This document shows positions 1 to 11,300 of a stretch of 64,000 nt of DNA, in pieces. The translations under genes were made by a program, and so were the position numbers. The first letter of the stretch is position 1, and each line of letters opens with the position of its first letter. The notes beneath the pieces are model-generated. The model saw only the letters and a program-made list of their open reading frames with translations, was not told where the DNA came from and made no database searches. This DNA comes from Apoda limacodes. Lineage: Eukaryota > Arthropoda > Insecta > Lepidoptera > Limacodidae. The stretch covers positions 32,452,815 through 32,516,814 of the forward strand of contig OX291543.1 in NCBI GenBank assembly GCA_946406115.1, written 5' to 3'.

Positions 1-682
1 TATTTGGAATACTTTGGAGTAAATATTTGTTATCTCTAATAAGGGTCTCAAGTCCAATATAAATGACTGATAAATGCTTTCACGTTTTTATTATTTAAAC
101 ATGTTTGTGAAATTTCTTTTACATCTGAATGATTTATTAGTCAGTATTAACACATGACCTGAATGTCACACATTTTTTTACAAAGTCTGATGAAGTATCT
201 AACTGTATATTACTCTAAATACTTTTTTACTATGTCTACTGGTCCAGCAAATACTAATGATAATATACCCCTAAGAGTTTAATTTTTTTATTTTTCAGAA
301 TATTTTAGTTACATACTTAATATGTTGCAAATTGATATAAGTTTGTGGTAAATTTTTACTGTGAATGAATGGCATACACTGTTGCTATCTGTGTTGCCAA
401 CTTTTACTTAACTTGTCGAAGGGTTTTGTCATCATTTAAATTAAAAACTGTTTCCTGATTTTGTTAAATGGATGAGGGACCCAGCCATAGTCCAATATCC
501 ATATTGCCTATAGGCGCATTTATATATAAAGCAGGCAACCAATGCAGGTTGGCGCTAGTGTCATATATAGTATGGAAATAGTCTGGGGATATAGAGAGTC
601 AACCAAAATATAAACCAGTGTACTGTAGTGTAACTTCAATAAAAGGAATGAACATATTGAAATTAGGTGTATATTTTTGCAG
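1..682 (+). other. Mlf intron sequence (no feature seen)
   Basis: AT-rich non-coding sequence upstream of exon A. No MLF amino-terminal exon, repeat or ORF of interest was recognised. Exon A starts in mid-codon, so the upstream exon lies further left. Confidence 0.5.
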
Positions 683-768
683 CTGATTTAGACAGTCATA
701 TGGGTGCTGGTAGTTCTTTCAGCAGCAGCACTGTTGTAATGTCCAGTGGACCTAATGGTAAACCACAG
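683..768 (+). CDS. Mlf: Mlf internal exon A (myeloid leukemia factor)
   Basis: First visible coding exon of a myeloid leukemia factor gene. It opens after a 'tttttgcag' acceptor with the last two bases of a split codon (phase 1 entry) and ends at a codon boundary before 'gtatgt'. It encodes DSHMGAGSSFSSSTVVMSS followed by GPNGKPQ, the Ser-rich 'G.G.SFSSSTV...G.PQ' stretch that precedes the conserved MLF core. Apparent reading frame to the left of 683 is intron. MLF proteins are small adaptor-like nuclear/cytoplasmic proteins; in flies Mlf stabilises RUNX factors in blood cells and works with the Hsc70/DnaJ-1 chaperone system (known of the family). The amino-terminal exon(s) are not in the window. 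Confidence 0.85.
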
Positions 769-1021
769 GTATGTACATCCCTTTATTACCCAAATGGGTT
801 CTGCTGCTTTTTACATCTTTGTCCAACTTTTATTGGAATAAAAATACTATGCTCAAAGATATTTACTGTAAACTGCACTACCAGCTGCACTACTGGTTGT
901 GCTGTCTGTAAGAAACAATACTACCAAGGCACCATCAGCATGTTTTGTAGTACAGTTGATAACAATAATATTAAAAAAAACTGTCAGACCCACCCACAAG
1001 GCCACTACTCACCTGCTACTA

Positions 1022-1126
1022 CTACTGCTACCAGGGGCATTACTTGCGCATTGCCAACCATTTAAAAATCTAATCACTTGCTTTTTGAAGAACCTCATAC
1101 TATCCCTGTCCCTAAAGAAAACCTAA
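1022..1126 (-). mobile_element. LINE-A 3' fragment in an Mlf intron
   Basis: From 'ctaccaggggcattacttgc' on, the forward sequence parallels 32690-32790 (the 3' coding end of the LINE-A copy), including 'aaatctaatcacttgc', 'tttttgaagaacctcatact' and 'agaaaacct'. It is an old, short copy in antisense to Mlf. The CAG-like and CTACTA repeats just before it (about 1010-1030) may be its decayed edge. Confidence 0.7.
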
Positions 1127-1260
1127 CACTTAATGTGTATGCTCAGTATTAATAATTAATAAAACCTTTGTGGCAACCATGTTCCAAACAAATAGATATC
1201 ATTCTCATAATACAATTCTATAGTCTGCTCTTAATAGTTTCAGAGATTTTCTTTCTAGTG

Positions 1261-1427
1261 TTACAGCTGTTATCCAAAAGAAAGATCTTGATGAGATCTA
1301 TCATTCCTGTAAAGCAACTAATAGTCTACTATCAATAGTTTTGTAGATTGACAGCTGTTGTTCGTAATAAGGATCTTGATGAGCTCATAACTTCTGTAGA
1401 GAAAGTATTACTCTACAATCAATAATT
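1261..1427 (+). repeat. 88-bp direct duplication in an Mlf intron
   Basis: Two diverged tandem units begin with 'acagctgtt' at 1263 and 1351. Both contain 'gatcttgatgag', then 'tctgtaaag'-like and 'actctacaatcaat'-like segments. They are about 88 bp apart. Confidence 0.55.
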
Positions 1428-1556
1428 GCGAAGATATAGCCCTTTATAATTTGACAACATATTACCTTGCCTATCATTGAGATTGGTTGAGCTATAAAAA
1501 ATGTAACAGACACTTGCATTTATCATATGAGGCTATGAACAATTTTCTTATTTTAG

Positions 1557-1659
1557 GTTGTCAGTTCTTCAAGCAGCACTAAAATTGGCCCAAATGGAAT
1601 TAAGGAAATACGCAAGACCCACCAAGACACCCGCACTGGCACCAAGAAAATGACAATTG
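1557..1659 (+). CDS. Mlf: Mlf internal exon B
   Basis: Coding exon with a 'cttattttag' acceptor and a 'gtaaat' donor. It enters in phase 0 and leaves with one base of a Gly codon. The peptide starts VVSSSSSTKIGPNGIKEIRK and ends in TRTGTKKMTIG. The 'GIKE.RKT..D..TG.KKM.IG' signature is the start of the conserved MLF domain. The donor G joins the next exon's GT to give the Gly of the GHHIGERAH motif, so the splice phases agree. Confidence 0.9.
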
Positions 1660-2908
1660 GTAAATATTTGTTTTGTTTTCTGGTTTTGTTCAAGAGTTCC
1701 AGCACAATGGTGTTCTAAAGAAATTCGGGTGAAACCACACAACTTAAGACATAGATAGATCTCAGATACAGATGTATTACAAGTATTACAAGACGTTATC
1801 CTATCCTTTGGCCTTGTAGTGCCATCCTCCAACCCTGCGCGTCTGATCACACGCCCGCGCTGCTATAACTTAGTTTTCGCTTTGCGTTCTTTCTGACTTT
1901 TACATATACAAAAAAAATAGATGTTTAGAAGATTTTTACTCCAGTATTTTTTTCTACATTATTTATATCCCCAAAATTTGCAACCAAGCTGTATACACTT
2001 TCTTCCGCACTTCTGTTTTCAAAAATTTATCTTTGTATTCGACCTTTTCTTATCCCAAAGGACGGGTCGTTCCTAAATTAAGGAGATAGTTAGTATACAA
2101 AATTAAAAAGATAGTCGACATCGTAATCAGACATTTTGCACGCATACGCACGGCCGTCCTTCCGTCAGCGAATGAACGGTAGCGCGTCGTCGCATTGCAA
2201 ACTTTTACGATGAGGCAACTCATCGGAAATTTCCAATATGCGTTGTGCGTCGTCGTAGATTTTTGAAATGCGACGCCGCAACGCAGTGTTGTGGCATTAA
2301 GTTTCAGGGTATACTGTAAATATTACTAAATTCTAACTTATTTTAGTACCTAAATTTCGATTTCGGCCGCATTTAGAAGGTAAGCCGAAGATTCAGCTAC
2401 GGTTTCTGCAGAAAATCGAGTTTCGGTTGAACACTAATCAGAACATTATCGAAGCTATTTTATTTAGGGCGGCGTGCACACTCCTCTATCATAGTTACTC
2501 GTCAGAAGAGTGTACACACTTTTATACAAAATATTTATTAACTTTCTAATGCATTACGAGACGACACTTAAAATGTGCTGTGCAATTTTTACATTCTGTC
2601 GCTAAATTTCTGCTTGCTAGACTTTATGACACTACCTGAGGCACACATGAGGCAGCCTACCTGCAAGTTTATTAGCCCGATTATGTAACTCCTCTTATAG
2701 TTTTGTGCTAATAACTCATCTGTTGAGATGTATGATGTCATACGTTTATATTTTGCTAGTGCTAATTTTGACAGCTTGCTTCACTGACTTAATGATAAAG
2801 CAAGTGCGAATTCGTTATATATATAACGAATACCTTTTTATCATATGGAGGGTGGCGGGTGAACATGCATTATGGGAAGTTATTTAATTTTATATAGTGG
2901 TCGAGGAA

Positions 2909-3215
2909 GTCGATGGTGGCCGAGAGGTTTAAATTTAATTTTGACGTCACAAGTGGCGGAGCTTCGAACCCCGGGGTCAGCGTGTACCAATGAGTCTTTT
3001 CTTAATTTCCTCAAGTACACTGATTTATTTATTATCACATCTGGCTTTTCGATGAAGGAAAACATTCGTGAGAAAACCTGCATACGTCAAAAAAAAAAAG
3101 ACGTATGTGAAGTCCACAATGCGCACTGGGCCCGCGTGTGGACTATAGCCCAAATCACGCTCGCTTATGAGGGTAGGCCGTGTCCCAACAGTGGGGACGT
3201 ATGAAGGCTGGCAAG
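2909..3215 (+). mobile_element. tRNA-headed SINE
   Basis: The head 'ggtggccgagaggttt' (A box-like) and 'gcttcgaaccccggg' (B box-like) is followed by the body 'gatgaaggaaaacattcgtg', 'agaaaacctgcatacgtc', 'gcgcactgggcccgcgtgtg' and 'cccaacagtggggacg'. This is a body familiar from lepidopteran SINEs. It sits in the 3.2-kb Mlf intron between exons B and C, in the same orientation as the gene. Confidence 0.7.
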
Positions 3216-4499
3216 GTATATAGTAAAACAAAATTGTTTAACACTTTGACACCCTCTTAGTACCACCCTACTGATGCAGCTGATCAGATTTATCATCAGG
3301 GGAACAAAAACTGCCCTCGGTTTAAATATAATTTGGTATTAAATGTTTCGCCGGTTAGGAGTGAATCCCTTTTGTGCTACGGTATTTCACCGCAAAATCA
3401 AGTTGGTTGTTATAGGAAAAATGAGGGAATTTCAAAGAAAAAATCTGATTTATCAATACATTGATATTTGTTAGTTAGTTAGAACTTACCTGTAAGTGAC
3501 GTTCGTTGACTTTTAAACTTCAGTGAATTTTATGAACAAAAATTTAAAACCGTAAATCTTCACTAAAAGTTCTCGGAATATATAATAATAAATTGTTCCT
3601 AATTGTTCTTTTCTCTTAAACAGTGAAACTTGAACCTTTCGAAGTTTTTTTGTATACATTGAACCTTACGGTAGGTACTGCATGACTTATCCAAAATAAA
3701 AAAACACATTTTTATGGTATGAAAGTATAAAACTACATTTTTAAAATTTTGATTTTTCTCGCATGTATTGCTGATTGTATAATCAGCTGAATTAAAAACA
3801 AAACCAAGAAAAAACTGCATAACGACTGGGTATCCACAGACTTCTCGTTTTTAAAGATAAAGCCTAACGATTCGAGTATATCTTTCGTTTTTGTAAAATG
3901 ATGTAAGCAGTCAGAGGACGAATCTCCAAATAATAGCAAAAAGTGAATCACCGATATCAGGCCCTGACTACGCAAGAAATGCATGACAGGTCGCATCAAC
4001 TTGGTAAAGACGTAAGGTGCAATAGTCTCATAGCTGTTCTATAATCCGACGGTTTAAATGAGGAGTGTAAATAAATTTATTTCAGGATTTTAAATTCAAC
4101 AAGATAAATACACTAATATATCACCAATTAGTCTAATTATTATACACATAAGATAAAAAATGTACGTGCACGATGGCCGCCACACAAAACGTGTATAAAA
4201 TAACCCCTAAGTTAGATTTTCAGTTTTTGTTTTAAAATTTTGCTCTAAAATGGGGTACGATAGCAGCACCTCTGCATGCTACTACAAGAAAATTAAAGTA
4301 TAATCTCGAACAGCGAATCACTGAAGCTTAATAAACATAAACACAAAATTTTAAGTTTATAGGGAAAGTTAAAAAAAAACTTCGGAACAATTTAATTTTT
4401 TTTTTCTTACAATGTTTGGTGGCTTTTTTTAAAATTAAAAACACAGTATTTATCTTCTTAACGAACTCTAAACAACGATACCCACTCGATGGGGTAGGT

Positions 4500-4712
4500 C
4501 AAATTTTTTATTTCGCGCGCCCGGGTAAAATATATAAAAAAATTTTTTGACAATTTGTAGGACTTTGGGTCAACAAGATGCTTATACTATAAAAATTTAA
4601 AGACTGTAACTATAAAGGCTGTAAAACCTGTGTAACAGACGACAGACGGACAGAAGGACATGTGAGTGACAGCAATAGCGCTCTGTTTGAAACCTTCGGG
4701 TATGGAACCCTA
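4500..4712 (+). repeat. Diverged 'GGTTCCGTA'-type interspersed repeat, partial
   Basis: The end 'cagacgacagacggacagaa' ... 'gggtatggaaccctaaaaag' resembles the 3' end of the repeats at 42728-43365 and 59108-59555. The 5' 'cgcgcgcccgggtaaaa' part is less similar. A degenerate copy in the intron before exon C. Confidence 0.45.
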
Positions 4713-4859
4713 AAAAGGGGAAAAAATCGTCTTTTATTTTATTATTTTTTTGAAAAATATCTGGCTAAATGCAGGTCAACATCCACTTATTTTACAAAAA
4801 AGGTATTGCAATAAAATAAATACCGAGTTAATTAAAACAGTAATGTTTCTACTTGTTAG

Positions 4860-4980
4860 GTCACCACATCGGGGAGCGCGCGCACACCATCGAGCGCGAG
4901 CAGAACGTATACTCCGGCGACGCGGAGGAGCATCAGGAGTTCATCAACATTGAAGAGAACGAGGCAGAGGAATTTGACAG
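4860..4980 (+). CDS. Mlf: Mlf internal exon C (core MLF domain)
   Basis: This is the most diagnostic exon. After a 'cttgttag' acceptor it encodes HHIGERAHTIEREQNVYSGD, then an acidic stretch with QEFINIEENEAEEFDR. This matches the MLF hallmark 'IGHHIG.RAH.I.R..N..TGD.EE.Q.FIN..E.EA..FD'. It ends with two bases (AG) before 'gtacaac'; the first G of exon D completes Arg. GC content is clearly higher than in the flanking introns. Confidence 0.93.
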
Positions 4981-5225
4981 GTACAACACTAAACTAAAGG
5001 TTATAATCACTATATTGTTTATGTCGACACGTTGGTTCATAGCTATGCTAAAATCTGATAGATATTCTATATTTATAGACCAAAATGACTCATATTGTCA
5101 ACATATGTTGGTTTAGTACCTAAAAGGACACCACCAATGGCCCGTTTGGTGGCGGTGGCGGCACACCCGTGCCACACCCAAATGTTAGTCAGATACAGAC
5201 ATTAATGTTAATAGCGAGCAATTAG

Positions 5226-6110
5226 AACATGTTAATTCAACAGTCGTTCTTGGGATAACGCTGGACTCCAAAAACTTCAATGGGGTCCTCATATTCATTA
5301 CCTAGCCAAACAACTTAGCTCTGCTGTGTATGCGATCAAGAAAATAAGACAATTGACCGATGTCGACACTGCAAAAACATTTGGTATCCTATTGTGGGGT
5401 AGGGCTGCTGATGTAAATACAATATTTTTGTTACTAAAAAGGGCAATTCGTGCTATTTATAAATAAGGATCTAGGATATCTCTGAGGGATAGGTTTAGGG
5501 AAGTTAATATTTAAACATTAGCGTCGCAGTACATATATGAAAATCTTTTATATGTACATAAAAATATCAATAGTTTCAGCAAGAATAGTGACGTTCACAA
5601 AGTAAATACTAGGAGTAAAAATAAGCTGTTGGTACATGATACACGTCTACACAAAATAATTAACTCTTTTATGGGGCAATGTATACACTTTTACAACAAA
5701 GTTCCCAATAATGTTCAAAAGCTATCAATAAGTAAATTTAAATCTTTTATCAAACAAGTACTTTGTAAAAAAGCATACTACAATATTTCAGACTATGTTA
5801 ATGATAAAAATCCTTGGGACTGAAGATGCTCAATTACAGGATGCTTAAACCAAATTAAAATGGAAATAATATAAAATTGTACAGCTTAAAATTTTTATTT
5901 TAAACATTGATTGTATTTTTAGTTTTTATAATTTTTTTAAAAAGAGTAACTATCGAGTTTCTTGCTGGATTCTTCTCGGTAGAAATCAACAACATTGTGA
6001 ACCGGAGGGAGGGTGGGAGGTTTCAAAAAACAATATTTCATAACTTTGACGATTCAAAAGTGATTGTAAAATCCTTATTTGAATAAAACATTTTGACTTT
6101 GACTTTGAGT
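5226..6110 (+). mobile_element. LINE-B 3' end (jockey/CR1-like) with TTGACT tail
   Basis: A decayed carboxyl-terminal RT region can be read with frameshifts: LDSKLQWGPHIHYLAKQLSS-like sequence at about 5255-5320, an intact stretch at 5629-5820 (KVPNNVQKLSISKFKSFIKQ, then YVNDKNPWD stop), then a 3' UTR. The UTR has 'gagtttcttgctggattctt' and 'cttctcggtagaaatc' and ends 'ttgaataaaacattttgact' with TTTGAC repeats at 6088-6108. This tail is typical of lepidopteran LINE 3' ends. It is 5'-truncated and lies in the Mlf intron before exon D. Confidence 0.75.
5629..5823 (+). pseudogene. LINE-B reverse transcriptase carboxyl-terminal remnant
   Basis: A 64-codon open stretch ends with TGA and encodes the final domain of the LINE-B protein (GQCIHFYNKVPNNVQKLSIS, KFKSFIKQVL). 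The upstream part is interrupted by stops and frameshifts, so it is not functional. Confidence 0.6.
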
Positions 6111-6186
6111 TATTAAAGCAGAAAAAGTATTCGCGCGGGTAACAGCTAGGAGACAGCTAGATGACTTTATTTTGTTTATTTTTCAG

Positions 6187-6300
6187 GGAATTCCAACAGA
6201 AGGCTGGTATGTATCACGGTAGCCGTCATCGCGCAGCGATCGCCGCCGCCCCCCGCTCCTCGCCGCCGCGCCTCGCTCTCCCCGCGCCTCCCCCGGCACA
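6187..6300 (+). CDS. Mlf: Mlf internal exon D (basic, Pro/Ala-rich tail)
   Basis: The exon follows 'ttatttttcag' and completes the Arg codon, reading EFQQKAGMYHGSRHRAAIAA and then a low-complexity Pro/Ala/Arg/Ser stretch ending PAPPPA plus two bases (CA). It ends at a perfect 'gtaagt' donor. If the donor were ignored the frame would stop at once (TAA overlapping the donor). The EF.. start continues the FDREFQ sequence seen in MLFs; the Pro/Ala-rich part is variable in the family. Confidence 0.85.
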
Positions 6301-6738
6301 GTAAGTATAGTTCGTGTAACTTTCAGCTGCTCACCAACTTCTTGCTACTTATATAGAATGGCCACATAAGGATTTGAAAACTCCGTATAGAGCACACATG
6401 TACCTACTCAAAAAATATTTCTTTACACATTAAAGGGGAAGAAATGGGTCATGCATGATGACGATGTTAAGTTTCACATACATTCTGATGAGAGCTGACC
6501 GCTGGCGACTTCAACCTGAAAGCCTCCTTCGCGATAGTCATTTAGCAGTTACGTATAACAAGTGACTAGATCGCTAAACGGCCGCTGGCGGCAGCTTCTG
6601 TGTATCGCGAAATTGGTACGCGTGTATAATGATTTTTTATAATGTTTCTTTACACTATGGTAATTAATTCATGGATTTAAGGAGCTTATATGTTCGTTAT
6701 ATCACTTGAAATGAAATCGAACAAGGGATGTTTCCTTG

Positions 6739-6803
6739 TTTTTTTGATTTCGCACAGTTAACACTCTTGTATTTTTTGATTTCGCACAGTTAACACTCTT
6801 GTA
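6739..6803 (+). repeat. 32-bp tandem duplication
   Basis: The unit containing 'gatttcgcacagttaacact' occurs twice, 32 bp apart (cgcacagtta at 6751 and 6783), almost without mismatch. A recent duplication in the Mlf intron. Confidence 0.8.
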
Positions 6804-7465
6804 AATACAGTGAAAAATAGTTCTCTAAAAAGTATTGTAAGTAAATAAAAAAATATACCTGCAAGTAATTTATTTCTCATGCGTAAAATGTGAAGCCCTA
6901 TAAGCATAATGGCTATGGTATTTAAATAGGCTATGTTATTATGTCTATTGCTTACTATCTTAGATGTATCTAGCATGTGTTTTTTGTATACATTTAGCTT
7001 TGTTTTATTTGCGATAGTTTTCTCTGAAAAATTGAATCGTAGGTGTAGCTATATGGTTTTAAAATAAAATGACATTACTTTCGTTACTTCTACCCTAATA
7101 ACAGTTTTAGTAAAATAACTGTAAGCGTAAAAGGTTTGTTAAGTTTCAAGGTCACCAAATGGAGACCGGAATTTTTGAATTTTTAAGTGTCTAAGAGTTA
7201 ACAAAATGAATTATCTTCCAAAAAGACTTCACAGCTTTATATCTTGGCTTTTAGATTACCAAATATTTTTGATTAAGAAATTGATTAGTCCTCATTTAAA
7301 CTTCACTACTTTTATCTTATTAACACCTGGGCCCAGGGTCATATGGAAATGTTACAGTTTCCTTTCATAAGTTAATTGTCAGTCTAAGAATTCAACTGGG
7401 CTAGGCAGATTTTGGGATATTGCATAACAAATTTTTGTCCAAAATTTCATAGTGCATAAAGATAA

Positions 7466-7650
7466 GTCTACAAGCATAGTCTGTTGCCAGTTTTTACTTT
7501 ATGCATCAAGTCTAGTCTACAAGCAACGTCTGTTGACAGTTATGACTTAGTGCATTAAGTATACAAGCAGTGTCTGTTGCCGGTTATGACTTTGTTCAGA
7601 AAGTCTAGTCTACAAGCAATGTCGTTGCCAGTTATGACTTACGGTATGGA
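7466..7650 (+). repeat. 44-49 bp minisatellite, four units
   Basis: Units starting at 7466, 7515, 7559 and 7608 share 'gtctacaagca' ... 'gtctgttgccagttatgact'. Spacing is 49, 44 and 49 bp. It lies in the Mlf intron between exons D and E. Confidence 0.75.
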
Positions 7651-8255
7651 CTCGAACCACCTCTGACTGTTGTTCTCTTAAAAATATAAAAATCACTTAG
7701 CAAGTTACGGAAACAGGTATTTCTTTTCGCAATAAAATCCGGAATGAGGAAATTCGGGAAATTATATAGCTTGAATAGTTAGCAAGATGAAGTAGCTATT
7801 GGCAGGTCGAAATAACTTGTCAATCCGATAAGAAAGGAAGAAAGACACAACTTAAGGTGATGTTCCAAATGGACAGACGATCTGTCTAGAGCAGGTTAAG
7901 ATTAACTACTTTGTCCTATTAAGAATAATACTTGAAACAGTAATAACGAACTCAATAGGTGTTATATCACCAAAAATTTTCAAGACCATTGCGGTTGGTT
8001 AGTTTCAGTTAAAACATATCTATCTGGCTATACCTTCGATATAAAAGGATTATTTCCTAGATTTTATAAATATTTTAGACAAGGAAAAATGTTGACAAAA
8101 CCACCTGAATGAATCTTAGGCTTTTTTTAACATAAGCTATACGCTTTTCAATGTCTGAAATATTTTTAAATCAGGCAAATTGCTTAAAATAGTTTGGTAG
8201 ATTTTTTTTTTTTTATATATATGTATGTAGTTAGAGTGCATGGTATATATTGCAG

Positions 8256-8348
8256 TACAAGTGTGAACCCGCGCCGTCACTCGCAGTTGCGACCCACTAG
8301 TCGACGGCCAATACGCACAACGTCCAGTCCATTGACTTTGCCCGCAAG
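8256..8348 (+). CDS. Mlf: Mlf probable cassette exon E
   Basis: A 93-bp exon candidate lies between 'tatattgcag' and 'gtaaatgtg'. It enters needing one base and leaves with two, so it is symmetric and can be included or skipped without changing frame. In frame it reads TSVNPRRHSQLRPTSRRPIR followed by TTSSPLTLPA, a basic Ser/Thr/Pro-rich segment with no stop. It is GC-rich against very AT-rich flanks. Its first codons (T-ACA-AGT-GTG) parallel those of exon F (T-ACC-AGC-GTG), so skipping gives a junction with nearly the same local peptide (HTSV). Use of this exon is inferred from splice sites and open frame only. Confidence 0.7.
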
Positions 8349-11300
8349 GTAAATGTGTGCACTACGCTTTTTTTAATTAACTTCACTGGTTTTGGACATT
8401 CTGACCGAATAGTAATTCAACTGACGAAAAATAGCATAATTTAATGTGTACCATAAAAGCGACACCCTTTGAAATATATTATTTCATTCATTCTTTCATT
8501 TAAGGAAAGAAAATAATTGTTTTAAAAGACGTTAAGTTATAAACCGCCCCCTTATTAAACCCCGTAAAAATCATTGGGTCATATTTTTACAGAGTTAAGG
8601 TCTCCCCAAAAATACTCCCGATATCACACAGACACTATGTCATTGCGTCAGATTTAAGAAACACAAAATATGTTTAAATTATTTACTTTTTATGTTTTTT
8701 GAGAATATGTGCTGCAGTGGGATAATAGAAAGGGTAAAATGATTGCGAAACAATTATTTAATCTTTGGCCTTCGATTATCTTAAAATATTTGCAAGTTAG
8801 AAGTTTTCCATATTACTTATGTGTGGTTCAAGAGTTGACATGGCTTCTTGACTCATGACGTGTCGAGTTTTTGCCTATAAAATGACATCACTTTCGTCAG
8901 GGTATTGAACTCTGACGACATAGGGGCTTACACTAACAAGTATGAATAAATAGTAAGGGAATGCTATTCAGAGAGCACAAGGTTTGTGCTTATTTTCCAC
9001 ATTTAGTAACCGATAATAAATGAGATGTTGAAGGTACAGTCCATAAACTAACATCTAGAACTGCATAGTGCTAGATTTTTATCTGATTGTTTAGCTTTAA
9101 AATAACTTGGGATTTAAGATTATTTAGTTAAATTTTAAGGAAAGTACATTAACATCAACACAGTTATTAATTTAAAAACATTGTATACATTTTTTTATAG
9201 AGTTTAATAAATGGATGAATTTTTATGAAGCGCCTTGCGTTTCAGCGGGTTTTTGAATCCCTATGTTCCGCACATACATACATATAGATAGGTGCATTGA
9301 TAGCAAATGCGCTAGTGCTTAGTTCTTAAAAGGCAATGTGTATGGTTTTTCTTGGAATTCGCTATTGCTTAAGATTTAGTCCACTCAATGCCCATCTCAT
9401 CACATTTTACCAATTCTACAATTTCTTCTTTCTCGTTGTTTTTATAACAATAATTTTTTAGCGATTTCGTTTTTGTATCATTTTTGATAAAAAAAAGAAC
9501 TTCTAAAAACGAAAAAAATACAAAAACAAAATAAATATGCCGTTACTTGATAACGAATTAATTCGACCGTCTTAGGTTATATGTACGTGTTGTGTATTGT
9601 ATGTAAATAGATATATATAAAACACTAATATTGGTCTGGCACGAAAGTAATGAAACACCTTAAAAATGACAAAATATTTCAGCGCCCGAATGCATACCGT
9701 TTAAAAATATGCTACTCAGGTGTCATACGCCCTAGAATAGTTTGCACCGTCGTGAGTATATAACACTTTATAATTCTACTACACAATACAAAAAATACAA
9801 ATAAGTAAACTAAAAGACGTGGGCCGGGAAACGATACTTCTCAGGACTTTTCAGGCACATCTATCTATCAGTTATCATTCAGAGAAAATGTAATAGGCGT
9901 GGACAACGATTTGATATACGTTCTTTTACGAAATATCAATCGTGGGATGATGCGTATGCGAGTTTGAACGATAACTGTGTCACTAGTGACATAAACAAAC
10001 GAAAATTAAATAGTGCATATTCATATATTAACCCAGTCATCGTTTAGACTTGCAACTACGGCCGCGACAAACCTGTGATTAATCTCGGTAAGAATCACGT
10101 AAGAAATGTTGAACCGATAATAATCTTTAAACAAAATCTTAACAATTTGATAATTTAACCGAGATCGAATACTACAATATCCCCGCAACCGTATTTAGAG
10201 CCAAAAGGCATTCGGCATATCTGACTAAACGTTAGCGTTAGGAGATTTAGATGTGCACAGGAAACTTTAAAAATATATGAAACTGAAACCAAGTTACTTT
10301 CGCGCCAATCTTATATATATGTATATGTATGTATTTATACATTAACAGTAAGTAATTTATATATTTTAGAAGAATTATTTTGCTTTTATATTGTTTTTAA
10401 CAAAACATGTTGCTATCAGTTCCAGATCCTGGAGGAGGCGTTACCGACTTTAAATATAAAGTAATTGTATTTTATTTATATTTAATTTGTGTTAATATTT
10501 ATTTTGTTTTTTATATTTATTTTTATAATTAAGGGCAGCTACACACTACTGTCTTAATTCTGTGCATCTGGATATTGATCTAGTCGATAAGATAAACAGA
10601 GCACAAAAGGTCATATAAATGTATACACTTTTCCCAAAATCTGTTAACAACGCTTGAAAAATTCACGTTTTTTTTCCTACTTAATTTGTAAATGAGCTAT
10701 TTTCACAAACGATTCAGTTTGATATAAATTACTTTTTACCACTGCCACTTGAAATAGCTATTTGTTATACAAGTGAGTAAAACCGTTTTTTGGTAGAAGT
10801 GCCGACTTAAAATCCTGAGCTAGCGAAGTAGGCTAGAATTATAATAAAATTTAGAATTAGATTAAAATATAGATTACTGAGAAAACCGAGGGATTTAAAG
10901 GCACGAGACCGAAAAAATTTGTTCACGCGTCCAACATACAACTTTTCACCTCTACCAGCGATTTAAATATATTTTCACGTGACTTTTCTGGTAAAAGAGT
11001 TAAGTTCGGCATTGGAGACTTGTTGTCTTAATTCTTCTGGTGTCAGAGAAATATCTTCGTAGCAGGTAGCGCTCATTTTTCAAACAAAACAGAATTATGA
11101 ATTAAATAAACAATCTAATGTTCAAAAAACTAGCTTGCCGGCATTTCACTTTGTTTTTTCCATCCCCGCGGGTCAATTGCAAAAGTCAATGTTCGAACAG
11201 TGAATTACTCTGCCTCACTAGTGAGCAAAATTCGATTTTGCTCACTGAATTTGGACAGCATAACTATCCTTTTCGTGCTGGTGAGGTGAAAAAGTAGGTT

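Noticed and set aside
667..1126. Open frames of 132 and 75 codons as independent genes
   Set aside because: The first only spans Mlf exon A (683-768) read through its donor into the intron; the second is a translation of a LINE-A 3' fragment.
1569..1850. A 93-codon - strand frame opposite Mlf exon B
   Set aside because: It is the antisense shadow of a well-supported exon, with no splice or family support.
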